Source: Bacteroidetes bacterium RIFCSPLOWO2_12_FULL_37_12
GTDB lineage: Bacteria > Bacteroidota > Bacteroidia > 2-12-FULL-37-12
Direction: 5' to 3'
DNA length: 64,000 bases
NCBI GenBank assembly: GCA_001769655.1
Contig: MEPC01000034.1
Span: forward strand, 107,599 to 171,598
Shown: positions 53,942-64,000 of the stretch, piece after piece
Position numbering within the stretch: position 1 is the first letter of the stretch
How the letters are laid out: the number at the start of each line of letters is the position of its first letter
Notes under the pieces: generated by a model
What the model saw: the letters and a program-made list of their open reading frames with translations, nothing else
Databases searched by the model: none
Told to the model about the DNA's origin: nothing
Program-made: the position numbers and the translations under genes

Positions 53942-56900
53942 ATGATTTTACAAAAGATCCGAAACAGCTTTACCTGTAAATGTATAGCTCAGTTTCTTTC
54001 CATGTCTTTTTTGGCGCAGATTATTAATCCTGCTACCGTGAAAGCCATAACCAGCGGACCGACTCAGCCCGAAGTGCTGGGTTTTCAACCGGTTGGTTCC
54101 TCGGATATGGTAGATTTGTTTACCGGGGACTTCAGCTATAATATTCCCTTGATGGATGTGGGAGGGTATCCCATTAACCTCAGCTATCAATCGGGAATCA
54201 CTATGGAACAGGAAGCAAGTTGGGTAGGTCTTGGATGGAGTTTAAACCCGGGCGCAATCGTTCGGAATGTAAGAGGGCTACCGGATGATTTTAATGGGGA
54301 TAATATTAATAAGGATTTTAATATCCAGGCACAGCACGCGGTAGGAGTAAATTTTACTCCCGCTGTTGAGTTTTTTGGAGCTGACCCTGAAAAATTATTT
54401 AAAGATAAAGCTAACAAAACAAAGTCAGGATTTGGCATAGGGCTATCTTATAATAATTATACTGGTTTTGGGTTTCAGTTTATGGCAAGCCCAGCAATTG
54501 CCAGTTCTGAAAACGCCAAAACTGGCAAAACAACCACACTTGGTTTAAGTGTTTCATCCAGTTCTGAATCCGGCGTTGACATAAAACCTACGCTGAGCTT
54601 TGAAAAAAGGAAGGGAAACGCTGAAACAGGGGTTACTGGCTTTACTAGCAAAATCGGATTACCTTTTAACTCAAGACAAGGGCTTAAAGCGTTAACACTA
54701 GATGTTCAAAAAGATAAGATATTTAATAACCCTGCAAGATTAAAGGGAGGGAAAATAAAGATGGTTGAAGAACGAGATAATCTGTTCAGTACGGGGGGCT
54801 CACTGATTTCATTTGCGTCTTCGCCGTTTACCCCGCAGATTTCAAATTCCATGTTTAATCTCAGTTTAAATTTTAAATTTACGTTTGGAGGAGAAATATT
54901 TGGCGGGCATTTTAACGGCGAATTGACTGCCTATTATTCCGGACAATTCCTGAACGATAAACATACTGTCTCAAGGGGATATGGGTATTTATACACCCAT
55001 AATGCCTATGCTGATGATGAAGAAAAGGTACTTTTGGATTTTAACAGGGAAAAAGACGGTACTTTTACTGATAATACCCCAAATTTACCCCTAACGAATT
55101 TTACTTATGATGTTTATTCGGTTAACGGACAGGGTATAGGTGGGGTTTACAGACCATTCAGAAGCGATGTAGGGATTGTCTTTGACCCCAGGGTTAGTAA
55201 TATAGGCGTAGGTCTTGATTTTCCAGGGATTGAACTCGGCTTTGGAAATGCCGCACACATAGGCGCTGATTTTGGTGTGGATGGAAACCATTCTACCTCC
55301 GGGAAATGGGAAGGGCATAAAATAAAGAGCTTAAAATTCAGTGGAAGTTCAGGAACCCCAGGAACCCCGGGAGACCCTTTTTATGAGCCATTTTACTTTA
55401 AACAGGCAGGAGAAAAAACTGCGGAGAGCGATATAGATTTTTTTAATAATATCGGAGGGTTTTCGCCGGTAAGAGTGAAATTAGATGATAATTTATTGAG
55501 TACTACTGTTATAAATACATTTGAACCGTCAGATACATCAGATATAACTATACCCGAAAATATTTTGCGTGCAAGGCGCCAGCCAAGAAATCAGAGTATT
55601 AGTTTGCTAACTGCCATAGATGCCGAGCAGGCAGGATTGGTGAATGTAATTGAAAATTATGAGATGAATAAGTTTCCTATGGATATGACAAAAAGACAAT
55701 TCAAACCTTTACATACAATAAAACGGTCAATAAATAGTAGTAAAGGGACCGTACAAAATAATTATGCACCAGACCATCATATTTCTGAAATTACGGCTTT
55801 AAGACCCGATGGCGCCCGATATGTTTATGGCATTCCTGCATACAATGCCACACAAGTGGAGGCCTCTTTTGCCGTAAAGGTCAATGGTGATTGTGGGGGG
55901 CTAGTTACTTATAATCCGGAGCAAGATGTCAATGTTGAAGATATTGATGGTAAAGACATTAATGGTGATGATTTAATAGAAAATCAAAATGGCTTAGATC
56001 ATTTTGTGAGCAAAACTACCACCCCGTCTTACGCACACTCTTACTTGCTTACTGCCATTTTATCACCTGACTATATTGATAATGATGAGGTTCCAGGACC
56101 CTCGGACGGTGATTTTGGTAGTTACACAAAAATTAATTATTCAAAACTACTTGATGATTATTCAAAACTACCTGTTTTGCATAAATGGAGAACCCCTTAC
56201 CAAGTTAATAATGCAAATTTTAACGAGGGCTTAAAATCGGTTACCAATGATGATAAGGCAAGTTATGTTTATGGTGAAAAAGAAATATGGTATGTACATT
56301 CCATTGAGACGAAAACGCATGTGGCTACGTTTAGTTTATTCAATCGTGATGATGGATTTGGGGTAGATGGTGACGCCGGTGGTTTCGGGAATTATAATAC
56401 TTTAAAACGCATTGATAAAATTACACTCTATTCAAAACCGGATTTCATGAAAAATGGTGTTGCTAACGCTACACCCATAAAAACCGTACATTTTGAATAT
56501 GACTATTCACTATGTTCTGGTATTCTTAACAATGGAAGAAGCAATAACCCTAGTTCTGAATTTTTAGATACTGAAGCTAAAACCGGCACCGAAGCCGAAA
56601 CCGGAAAACTTACTCTTAAGAGCATTTTCTTCACATACGGTAAATCTGGAAAAGGGAAGTTAAGCCCTTATGTTTTTCATTATAAAGGAAAAAACCCTGG
56701 ATATCAATTTGCGTCCACTGACAGATGGGGTAATTATAAACTGAACGGTTGTAGCACTGCGTCTCCCATGTCTAATGCAGAATTCCCTTACGTTGAACAG
56801 ATTAAAACTGAGGCAGATGATAATGCATCGGCATGGTGTTTAACCGAAATTGACCTACCCTCGGGCGGGTTAATAACTATCAACTATGAGTCGGATGATT

Positions 56901-59500
56901 ATGCGTATGTTCAGGATTTGCATGCCATGCAAATGTTTAAGATAGCAAGAGGAGGAGAATTGAATGATGATACCAAATTATATTTTACAATACCAAATAA
57001 TAATAATGAACTAACATTTCAAAGAGATTATATCCGCGGTATGAAAACAATGTACTTCAGATTTTTAGTGGACATAGATGGCACAGGAAAAAAAGAATAT
57101 GTCTCCGGATATGCTAAAATTGCTGAAATTGCTGGATCTGGAATTGAGATTATTGACAATAAACTCTATGGGTGGGTAAAGTTAGAAACTGTCCACATCC
57201 CTAATGGCATCGGTGTTGATGCATTTAATACAAATCCAATAAAATTAGCCGCGTGGAATTTCACAAAAATGAACTTGCCTCATTTGGCTTATGACCAACC
57301 TACTTTAAATGACAATGGGCTCGTGCAGGTAGCGAAGGGCATTGCCTCTTCTATAACAGGTTTGTTGAAGTTCTTAATCGGATTCTATAATAGTTTAGAG
57401 CTTGGCGATTATGCTGATACCTTTGTTCCTGAGAAATCTTTTATCAGATTGTATAATCCGGATGGTAAAAAACTTGGCGGAGGTTCCAGGGTTAAAAAGA
57501 TTACCATTCGTGATGCATGGTTTGCAATGACGGGAAATAAAGCAAATTATCAGGCGGCAGAATATGGTCAGGATTACAGCTATACAAAAAACGAGAAATT
57601 ATCCGATGGGTCTGGCAGTGTAATCAGCAGTGGAGTAGCTTCTTATGAACCATTGATTGGCAGAGATGAAAATCCTTGGAGACAGCCGGTCGCTTTTACG
57701 GTAGATAAATATCTTGTTCCCGATGAAGATCATTTTCAGGAAACCCCATTCGGCGAATCCTTTTTTCCTTCACCTTCGGTAGGTTATAGCAGGGTGGAAG
57801 TCAAAAATATAGTTCCCAATGATGTGAAAATAAAAAGGCATGGAACCGGAAGGGTGGTACATGAATATTATACCGCAAGGGATTTTCCTACAAAGGTTTA
57901 CAAAACAGGTGTCAATCCGGTGCATTATAAACCAAACCCCTTATTCTCACTACTTAAAGTGGGGGTAAATGATTTTATGACGGCAAGCCAGGGATTTTCC
58001 ATAGAGCTTAATGATATGAATGGCAAGGAAAAAAACCAGATGGTATATCAGGAGGGAAGTGACGAGCCGATCTCAGGGGTAGAATATTTTTATCACAGGG
58101 AAACCGTGAAATCTGAAGGCAAGGATATTCCCATTAACCGCTTGAACAACCAGATTCAGACCATTTCAAAAAATAAGGGGTCTATAAAAAATAATATGGT
58201 AGGCGTTGATTATGATTTTGTACTTGATATGCGGGAACACAAATCAACCTCAATAGGAGTTACCCTCTCAGGAAACCTGGATGCATTTTTTGCCGCTATT
58301 TTTCCTCTTGCTACGTATATTGTATTACCGGGTATGAGTGAGCAGATGACCAGATTCCGCTCCGTAGTAGCTACTAAAGTAATTAACCGGTATGGGTTGA
58401 TAGATTCAGTTGCCGCTTATGATCTTGGCTCTCGCGTGGTAACCAAAAATTTGTTGTACGATGAGGAAACCGGAGAAGTATTGCTTACCGAAACAAAGAA
58501 CCAGTTTGACGATCCGGTGTATTCATTTACCTACCCCGCACATTGGGGCTATGATAGAATGGGTCCTGCCTATAAAAATGCTGGATTGACAATTAATATT
58601 CCTCCCCCTCTTCCTCCTATAAACATTGATGCTACAAAATATTTTATTGAGGGGGATGAAATTTCTGTTGATGGTACTACCTATTGGGTTACAAGAGTTA
58701 ATAATAATAGCGTTACAGCGATGGTGGCAGATTACACGGATCACACGGAGCACACGTTTAACAACGCAATTAAAATTATCCGCTCCGGCAGGAGAAACCA
58801 ACAAACTATTCCGATAGGCACTGTAACAACGCTGAAAAATCCAATTCAGACAGGTACTCTCACCTTTGAAAAAATTATTAATGCAAGCGCCGTAGAATTT
58901 TCGGATGATTGGAAGATTTTTTGTGAATGTGGTAAAGAACCCCCGCAAAAGGACGAGATTGTCAATCGTTTTGTATTGGGTTTAAAGGGTAATTTCCACG
59001 CAAAAAGGTCACATCTGTATCTTACAGGCAGGACACAATCGGAATATGACAATAACACAAATATCAGGACGGATGGTACATTCAGTACCGACTTCAAACC
59101 TTTCTGGAATCCTACTAACATAAATGACTGGCAGATTTATAGCAATAAATGGACATGGACATCGGAGGTAACCGAATACAGTCCTTTCGGGTTTGAGTTG
59201 GAGAATAGAGATGCTCTAAAGCGGTATTCATCGGCAGTATATGGCTATAATAATACACTCCCGATTTCAGTAGCATCAAATTCAAGATATACAGAATCCG
59301 GGTTTGACAGTTTTGAGGATTACGATTTCAATACCTGTATAGTCGAACATTTCAGTTTTAAAGAGTCATTTAAGGACTTTGTTAATGACAAAAATGCACA
59401 TAGCGGAAGAAAAAGTATTAAAGTGGCGCCTGGTAAAAAAGCATATATGCTCAGGAGATTAATCGGGTGCCCTCCCACGCCATCACAAAAGACCCAATAA
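53942..59500 (+). CDS. Very large secreted RHS-like protein
   Basis: The 1852-residue protein has a signal-like N-terminus and then the segment SSDMVDLFTGDFSYNIPLMD, with INLSYQSGITMEQEASWVGLGWSLNPGA, the conserved entrance motif of giant Bacteroidota cell-surface proteins related to RHS/YD-repeat proteins. Long beta-rich modules follow. Near the C-terminus YSPFGFELENRDALKRYSSA and FDSFEDYDFNTC are also typical of this family, which then ends early with KVAPGKKAYMLRRL. No RHS core with a variable toxin tip and no T9SS domain is visible on this protein. Its role may be adhesion or interbacterial contact. Confidence 0.65.
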   Translation: MILQKIRNSFTCKCIAQFLSMSFLAQIINPATVKAITSGPTQPEVLGFQPVGSSDMVDLFTGDFSYNIPLMDVGGYPINLSYQSGITMEQEASWVGLGWSLNPGAIVRNVRGLPDDFNGDNINKDFNIQAQHAVGVNFTPAVEFFGADPEKLFKDKANKTKSGFGIGLSYNNYTGFGFQFMASPAIASSENAKTGKTTTLGLSVSSSSESGVDIKPTLSFEKRKGNAETGVTGFTSKIGLPFNSRQGLKALTLDVQKDKIFNNPARLKGGKIKMVEERDNLFSTGGSLISFASSPFTPQISNSMFNLSLNFKFTFGGEIFGGHFNGELTAYYSGQFLNDKHTVSRGYGYLYTHNAYADDEEKVLLDFNREKDGTFTDNTPNLPLTNFTYDVYSVNGQGIGGVYRPFRSDVGIVFDPRVSNIGVGLDFPGIELGFGNAAHIGADFGVDGNHSTSGKWEGHKIKSLKFSGSSGTPGTPGDPFYEPFYFKQAGEKTAESDIDFFNNIGGFSPVRVKLDDNLLSTTVINTFEPSDTSDITIPENILRARRQPRNQSISLLTAIDAEQAGLVNVIENYEMNKFPMDMTKRQFKPLHTIKRSINSSKGTVQNNYAPDHHISEITALRPDGARYVYGIPAYNATQVEASFAVKVNGDCGGLVTYNPEQDVNVEDIDGKDINGDDLIENQNGLDHFVSKTTTPSYAHSYLLTAILSPDYIDNDEVPGPSDGDFGSYTKINYSKLLDDYSKLPVLHKWRTPYQVNNANFNEGLKSVTNDDKASYVYGEKEIWYVHSIETKTHVATFSLFNRDDGFGVDGDAGGFGNYNTLKRIDKITLYSKPDFMKNGVANATPIKTVHFEYDYSLCSGILNNGRSNNPSSEFLDTEAKTGTEAETGKLTLKSIFFTYGKSGKGKLSPYVFHYKGKNPGYQFASTDRWGNYKLNGCSTASPMSNAEFPYVEQIKTEADDNASAWCLTEIDLPSGGLITINYESDDYAYVQDLHAMQMFKIARGGELNDDTKLYFTIPNNNNELTFQRDYIRGMKTMYFRFLVDIDGTGKKEYVSGYAKIAEIAGSGIEIIDNKLYGWVKLETVHIPNGIGVDAFNTNPIKLAAWNFTKMNLPHLAYDQPTLNDNGLVQVAKGIASSITGLLKFLIGFYNSLELGDYADTFVPEKSFIRLYNPDGKKLGGGSRVKKITIRDAWFAMTGNKANYQAAEYGQDYSYTKNEKLSDGSGSVISSGVASYEPLIGRDENPWRQPVAFTVDKYLVPDEDHFQETPFGESFFPSPSVGYSRVEVKNIVPNDVKIKRHGTGRVVHEYYTARDFPTKVYKTGVNPVHYKPNPLFSLLKVGVNDFMTASQGFSIELNDMNGKEKNQMVYQEGSDEPISGVEYFYHRETVKSEGKDIPINRLNNQIQTISKNKGSIKNNMVGVDYDFVLDMREHKSTSIGVTLSGNLDAFFAAIFPLATYIVLPGMSEQMTRFRSVVATKVINRYGLIDSVAAYDLGSRVVTKNLLYDEETGEVLLTETKNQFDDPVYSFTYPAHWGYDRMGPAYKNAGLTINIPPPLPPINIDATKYFIEGDEISVDGTTYWVTRVNNNSVTAMVADYTDHTEHTFNNAIKIIRSGRRNQQTIPIGTVTTLKNPIQTGTLTFEKIINASAVEFSDDWKIFCECGKEPPQKDEIVNRFVLGLKGNFHAKRSHLYLTGRTQSEYDNNTNIRTDGTFSTDFKPFWNPTNINDWQIYSNKWTWTSEVTEYSPFGFELENRDALKRYSSAVYGYNNTLPISVASNSRYTESGFDSFEDYDFNTCIVEHFSFKESFKDFVNDKNAHSGRKSIKVAPGKKAYMLRRLIGCPPTPSQKTQ

Positions 59501-59609
59501 AATCCGGAAAGAATGCAATGAATTAAGATTTTTTAATTTTTATTATAAAGTTTTTTAAATGATCCATTTTGGGAATAAAAAAAGAATTTCAATTCCTAAC
59601 AATAATAAA

Positions 59610-60098
59610 ATGAAAGTTAAAATTACCTGTTTGTCGCTATGGCTTGTTTTCTCTGTGATTTTAGTAAAGGGACAAGGGAGCAATAGTATCATCAAAGATC
59701 TCACCACCTTGATTTTTCCGGAAAACCCCATTGACACAAGCGTTAACCGGAATATGTTTGTGAGAGTGGCATTTAAAATTGATAATCCCGAAAACGCCGG
59801 TAAGGCGCATATACTATTTGGCAGTATGAAAGATACCCCTGATGTACGGGTGATAACCCCCTTGTTTGTTCAGCACAACCAAAAATTTTGCCTCAATGAT
59901 GGAATCACTAAGATGCCTCTTCTTGATTATGTTGACGCTTACCAGGAGGTAAACGGAGCAAAAGTGGAAATTATAGGTTATATAACTGAAGCGGTTGTAA
60001 AGCTTAACACAGATGAGATGAATGCGTGGAGATATTTAACGGTTTATGTAGAAGATAAAAGCGGGAATTTTTCCAATAAACTTTATAAATCAAAATAA
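59610..60098 (+). CDS. Small secreted protein of the RHS-like locus
   Basis: I chose ATG 59610 (162 residues), which gives a clean signal peptide (ITCLSLWLVFSVILVKGQG); the frame is open to an earlier ATG at 59559. The mature part is beta-rich, with NRNMFVRVAFKIDNPENAGKAHILFGS and a C-terminal YLTVYVEDKSGNFSNKLY that resembles one Ig-like or immunoglobulin-fold module. I do not recognise a family. It lies between two giant surface-protein genes on the same strand. Confidence 0.65.
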   Translation: MKVKITCLSLWLVFSVILVKGQGSNSIIKDLTTLIFPENPIDTSVNRNMFVRVAFKIDNPENAGKAHILFGSMKDTPDVRVITPLFVQHNQKFCLNDGITKMPLLDYVDAYQEVNGAKVEIIGYITEAVVKLNTDEMNAWRYLTVYVEDKSGNFSNKLYKSK

Positions 60099-60196
60099 TG
60101 GTAATCCTACAGACCCTTTTTGGTTTCAAATTAATGTTTTTGTCTAATCTCTCTGCAAGGGTGAGGGCAGAAAGATGCGTTGTGTTTCCATGCAAT

Positions 60197-63100
60197 ATGA
60201 AAATATTAACCATCTTCCTTGCGTTTATCTACATGTCTATTTTTAGTACAAAAGAAAATTTTGCTCAAACTCCACCCGAGGTTTCTTTACTGATTAGTAC
60301 AACCGTTCCTTCTACCCCGCTAAACGTATGTATGGGGGAAGCGGAATTTGAGATTACAGTCACAAATCCGGATCCGGACCCAAACTCGGATGTTAACAGC
60401 CCTGCAAACACTATGGCTCTTCAACTTACGCTACATGACGGATTGGCTTACGTATCAAACTCTGCAACGATAAATGGGAGTGAAGTATCGTTGGGCGGTA
60501 TTGATGAAAGTGTATTAACTTCACCAAAGTTTACCATAAACGGAGTAATTAATTTTGGGGAAAGTTTCACGTTGCGCTATAAAGTCAAAGCCGGGTGTGG
60601 TATTATTCCTGACAGGACTGCCGGGCAACAGGTTACTGCCATAGGTGTAGAAAATACGCTGTTGTTAACTTACGCGGTTGATAATGTGAGTTATCAAAAG
60701 AGCCATGTTACCAATTCATATAATATTCTTTATGCAGATTTAAGTATCCCGATTACTTCGGCGGATCAGACAAGAACCGGTATTTTGGGGGACATTATTA
60801 CAAGAGAAATACCCGTTAAAAATAGTTCCGGCGCGGGCTCTATCAATGAATTTATATTAAGAGTAAGACATTCCTCCGCTTTACACCTTGAAAATTTTTA
60901 TATAATTAACCCCAATTATACTCTTTCATATCAAACGGTATCAATTGGCGGCCAATTGTGGTACGAAATTAAAATTAATGGACCTTTTGAACAGGGAGAA
61001 TTATTAACCATCTTTGAAGAAGTAAGAGTTATAGCGTGTGAACCGGTATCAGCCACTGACTACGTGGTTGTATGGGGATGTGACATTGCAGTTTGTAATG
61101 ATGATGCGGGAAGTAAAGCCAATGCTACAAGCACCGTATATATTAATCAGCCGATTGGGAATCCTGATTTAAAGTATGAATTTGATTTTGACAGATATTT
61201 ATCTAAGGTCAGTTATTGTGTAATTTCCGGGGAAGAGCCAGGGAGGGTAAATTTTGTATTTAAAAATCATGGTGAAAATCGTCAGGATGTAAGCGCAAAT
61301 TTACGGCTTGCAATCACTAACAGTCCGAATGGGGTTAATATATTGAATGCTTTCATTGTGAAACCAGCTCAGGATGGAATTCCTGAGGAACGGATTAGCA
61401 TTTTTCAGTTTTTTGGTCCAGTGGGTCCAGAAGGCACTACCCGATATTTCCAATTTAATTTTCAGGATGATATAGACGGGGAAGGCGGGCTTGCCGATAT
61501 AGACGGAGATGGTATTTTTGATGATATTGCTTCAAATGAGAGCATTCAGATAATGATTGAGTATAACTTGAGTTGTCCTGAGGAATTTAACCAGGTGGAC
61601 GAGGACGGCAAAGGAATATACCTGAGAAATTTTTTGTGGACTTATTTTGAATATACGGATATCTGTTCTGCCATTACACGTTCCACAGAAAGACAGGGCT
61701 TTGCCCTTGATGACATTCAATATATCTTTCCCTTGCCTCCTGTGGTAACCGGACCAACCGATATGGTTACCGATAAAGCCGAACAGTTTTCTTTTACTGT
61801 TTATGTTGATAAATACGGCTTTCTTCCTGCCTGTTCTACCAATAATTACGTGGTGAATATACAGGTACCGGAAGGTTATCTGTATGATCCCGCTGACGGA
61901 CCCATAACCTGGTTTGATAAACAAAGCGGTACAACTCAATCTCTTACTAACATAAGAACGATTCCCGGGAATCCGATGCAGATTGAAATAACAGGCGGGG
62001 GACCAAATTCTCCTTACACTATACCCTTGAAATTGACTTGTGATAATTTGAATGCAGTTTCAGGTCTGAGTACTTTAACATGGGAACTTTTTCATATTTG
62101 TGATGATAGGTGTGTTGATTGTAGGCAAAAATTAGGAAGGGCAACGCTGGATGTATTCAATCATTTCAGGTGCGGTGGCTCAGGGGGGACCGAATGTAGC
62201 ATTTCTACCAATTCTTTTGATGCTGACCGCGCCACTTTTGGATGGAAGCTTCCTGTTGGCGGAACTTATCATACTCCAAACTCCCTTGCCCAGGCAGACC
62301 GCTATCTTAACGTTGATGAGGCACGCACTGCGGGGTTGGAACTGCACAGGGTTTATGAATATGATGAAATAGAAACACAGGTTGTGGGAGAGACAAGTAA
62401 TGATTGTATCTTTGAGGATGTGCATTTTGAAATAAAATATAATTCTCCAGAGGCAGCCAATATTCTTGAGTTTCTTCCTAACGCAAGTATTGAATTGGAA
62501 AGTGACAATGAAACTGTGATTTTTTCAAATATTCAACTTAATGCATTGAATAGTGTGGGCAAAACCCATTATTTTGATTTTAAAATTCCATCTACCACCG
62601 TTAAAGGAAAGGTGATTTTAAAAGCCAGGTTCAGAATTAAACGCGATAATGCAATTCCATTTGGAACATTTGAGTTGCCCTCGTTCAGAGCCACCGTATA
62701 TGCGAACGTAAATGGGATAAGGATCGGTAACGAAAACTGGGGGCAGAGAATCACTATTTTAAAACCCTATAGGTATTTATCCCACGTAAACGAGATTGGT
62801 CTTGACAAAAGTTGTGACCTTAATTTTGCGTTAATTTTAATGGCTAATGGGGGTATCAGCGGCGATGATTTTCCCCATGAGTTTAGAAGCGTTATTCATC
62901 TTGATAAGTTAGCAGTCGCAATTCCGGAGGGTTTTACAGTGATTCCCGGCTCTTCTAATTTTAGATTCAATTTTAATAACACCCAACTCCATATAAACGA
63001 TCCTGTACAAACAGGCAATGTGCTTACATGGACAATAGAGGAAGATGTGTGGCCATTACTTGATAAGGATAGAGCTTTTGCGACACAAGATTTTATTTTT

Positions 63101-64000
63101 AAATTAATGCCCCAATGTAATTCTATTTCACCCTATTCAATAAATTTTAATCTTAACTACCATGATTATGATTACTTTAATCAGTGTCCTATCTTGTCAG
63201 GTGAATCCAATGAGTATTGCTATAAAAGTGCGGAATTTATTTCACATAACTTGAATTTATTGAAACCCGAGCTAATATTAAGTGCTGAATCCAATCAGCC
63301 GGGTTTTGAGCGCACGTCAACCTGGAAAATTAAACTTGAAAATTTAGGGACGGGCGGAGCAGAAAATGTTTGGCTTGCATTGGAACCTGTTGTGGCTAAT
63401 ACGGCGACAATTATTTTTGATAATGCATATCTGGTAAATCAAGATGGGTCAATACTACAACAGTTAGACCGCTCCACGAAGGATAATGGAAAAATATTCT
63501 TTTTTAATTTTCCGGATCCCAGAACTCTTTCCCCCAGAGAAACCTGGCAATTTGAGGTGGTGGCTTCATACACTCATTGCCAGCCGGGAGATATAGACCA
63601 AATTAATCTATATAGCAGTTGGGACTGTGGCGGCTATCCTAATCTCCCGTCGGAATCGGTGTGTACTCCACTGACTGCCCTGCTTACGCTTTCTCATAAA
63701 ACTGCGAATATGCAATGGACCTTAGATCTCGCCGATCCTCTTGCCGATTTTGATCTTTGTGAGCCGGTGGTGTATAAAGCAGAAATCAACAGCACAGGAC
63801 TTGCAAAAATGTATAATGTAGAATTTGAGATTGCAACGCCTGTGTTGCTTGATGCTCAAGGCGTAGCTAAAAGTGTAGTTACTATTCAAAGCATTGAATA
63901 CACTTACCCAGAAGGTGTAACTAACCAACTTTCTCTTCCTCTTCCTATTCTTATTCCTCCTACTCCTTCTACTCCCGGGAGAAATATATATACATTGAAC
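60197..64000 (+). CDS. Very large secreted repeat protein (DUF11/adhesin-like), 3' partial
   Basis: An uninterrupted frame runs from ATG 60197 to the right edge (1268 residues so far). It begins with a signal peptide (MKILTIFLAFIYMSIFS, cleavage near FAQ) and consists of many beta-sandwich-like modules. Typical phrases are LHDGLAYVSNSATINGSEV, FGESFTLRYKVKAGC and YTLNxxVxxS-like ends, which fit DUF11-type or conserved-repeat domains describing differences of ideal and non-ideal tone in surface adhesins. It contains paired cysteines and an Asp-rich DIDGDGIFDDI calcium-binding-like loop. The C-terminus, where a T9SS signal could be, is outside. Confidence 0.75.
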   Translation, partial: MKILTIFLAFIYMSIFSTKENFAQTPPEVSLLISTTVPSTPLNVCMGEAEFEITVTNPDPDPNSDVNSPANTMALQLTLHDGLAYVSNSATINGSEVSLGGIDESVLTSPKFTINGVINFGESFTLRYKVKAGCGIIPDRTAGQQVTAIGVENTLLLTYAVDNVSYQKSHVTNSYNILYADLSIPITSADQTRTGILGDIITREIPVKNSSGAGSINEFILRVRHSSALHLENFYIINPNYTLSYQTVSIGGQLWYEIKINGPFEQGELLTIFEEVRVIACEPVSATDYVVVWGCDIAVCNDDAGSKANATSTVYINQPIGNPDLKYEFDFDRYLSKVSYCVISGEEPGRVNFVFKNHGENRQDVSANLRLAITNSPNGVNILNAFIVKPAQDGIPEERISIFQFFGPVGPEGTTRYFQFNFQDDIDGEGGLADIDGDGIFDDIASNESIQIMIEYNLSCPEEFNQVDEDGKGIYLRNFLWTYFEYTDICSAITRSTERQGFALDDIQYIFPLPPVVTGPTDMVTDKAEQFSFTVYVDKYGFLPACSTNNYVVNIQVPEGYLYDPADGPITWFDKQSGTTQSLTNIRTIPGNPMQIEITGGGPNSPYTIPLKLTCDNLNAVSGLSTLTWELFHICDDRCVDCRQKLGRATLDVFNHFRCGGSGGTECSISTNSFDADRATFGWKLPVGGTYHTPNSLAQADRYLNVDEARTAGLELHRVYEYDEIETQVVGETSNDCIFEDVHFEIKYNSPEAANILEFLPNASIELESDNETVIFSNIQLNALNSVGKTHYFDFKIPSTTVKGKVILKARFRIKRDNAIPFGTFELPSFRATVYANVNGIRIGNENWGQRITILKPYRYLSHVNEIGLDKSCDLNFALILMANGGISGDDFPHEFRSVIHLDKLAVAIPEGFTVIPGSSNFRFNFNNTQLHINDPVQTGNVLTWTIEEDVWPLLDKDRAFATQDFIFKLMPQCNSISPYSINFNLNYHDYDYFNQCPILSGESNEYCYKSAEFISHNLNLLKPELILSAESNQPGFERTSTWKIKLENLGTGGAENVWLALEPVVANTATIIFDNAYLVNQDGSILQQLDRSTKDNGKIFFFNFPDPRTLSPRETWQFEVVASYTHCQPGDIDQINLYSSWDCGGYPNLPSESVCTPLTALLTLSHKTANMQWTLDLADPLADFDLCEPVVYKAEINSTGLAKMYNVEFEIATPVLLDAQGVAKSVVTIQSIEYTYPEGVTNQLSLPLPILIPPTPSTPGRNIYTLN

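Noticed and set aside
61532..61939. Minus-strand open frame of 135 codons
   Set aside because: It is antisense to the long secreted-protein frame and has no recognisable features.

Overview
The window looks like chromosomal DNA from an uncultured or poorly studied member of the Bacteroidota. The evidence is a type IX secretion C-terminal sorting domain at the left edge, SprB-type repeats, a DUF2723 membrane glycosyltransferase-like protein, a CreD-family protein, and many Bacteroidota-type promoter boxes (TAnnTTTG, sometimes with TTTG about 20 bases upstream). The DNA is AT-rich and Shine-Dalgarno sites are rarely evident. I found no rRNA, tRNA, CRISPR array or complete insertion sequence. 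A more precise taxonomic placement is not possible from the sequence alone.

Layout. 0-7 kb: the tail of a T9SS cargo gene, an AbiE-like toxin-antitoxin pair, a DUF4143 ATPase, ligA, an acyl-CoA dehydrogenase and a membrane protein resembling the N-terminal half of fused MFS/spermidine synthases. 7-14 kb: recQ, a secreted unknown, a 483-bp AT-rich gap between convergent genes with several DnaA-box-like sequences (a candidate replication origin), nadA, and an SOS-type cassette umuD-umuC-SRAP. 14-18 kb: a partial ATP synthase operon (atpE, F, H, A) with a hairpin terminator after atpE, then a crotonase. 18-25.6 kb: creD, a broken SprB-repeat gene, a truncated and frameshifted DUF4143 ATPase, a DUF2723 protein and cysS. 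25.7-36 kb: a TerB-like/ABCG fusion transporter, an M3 lipoprotein peptidase, an isolated nuoN, a STAND-like ATPase and a TPR membrane protein. 36-40 kb: a P460-like c-type cytochrome lipoprotein, a NapA-like molybdoenzyme, a tetraheme NapC/NrfH-type quinol dehydrogenase and a small membrane protein.

40-52.6 kb holds what I consider the main system: a type II secretion / type IV pilus-like machine. It has three prepilin-like proteins, a small prepilin peptidase, a GspF/PilC platform, a GspE/PilB ATPase, a fused PilM-PilN/GspL-like protein, PilO/GspM-like and PilP/GspC-like proteins and a secretin, with a MORN-repeat protein, a fibronectin-like lipoprotein and a beta-solenoid-like membrane-anchored protein interspersed. 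53-64 kb: a long-leader promoter precedes a lipoprotein, a 1852-residue secreted RHS-like protein, a small secreted protein and a very large secreted adhesin-like protein that runs off the right edge.

A second theme is the spacers. At least eight families of short intergenic repeats (heptad arrays, perfect hairpins, palindromes, an IR-bounded element) recur between otherwise ordinary housekeeping genes, sometimes supplying the stop codon of the upstream gene.
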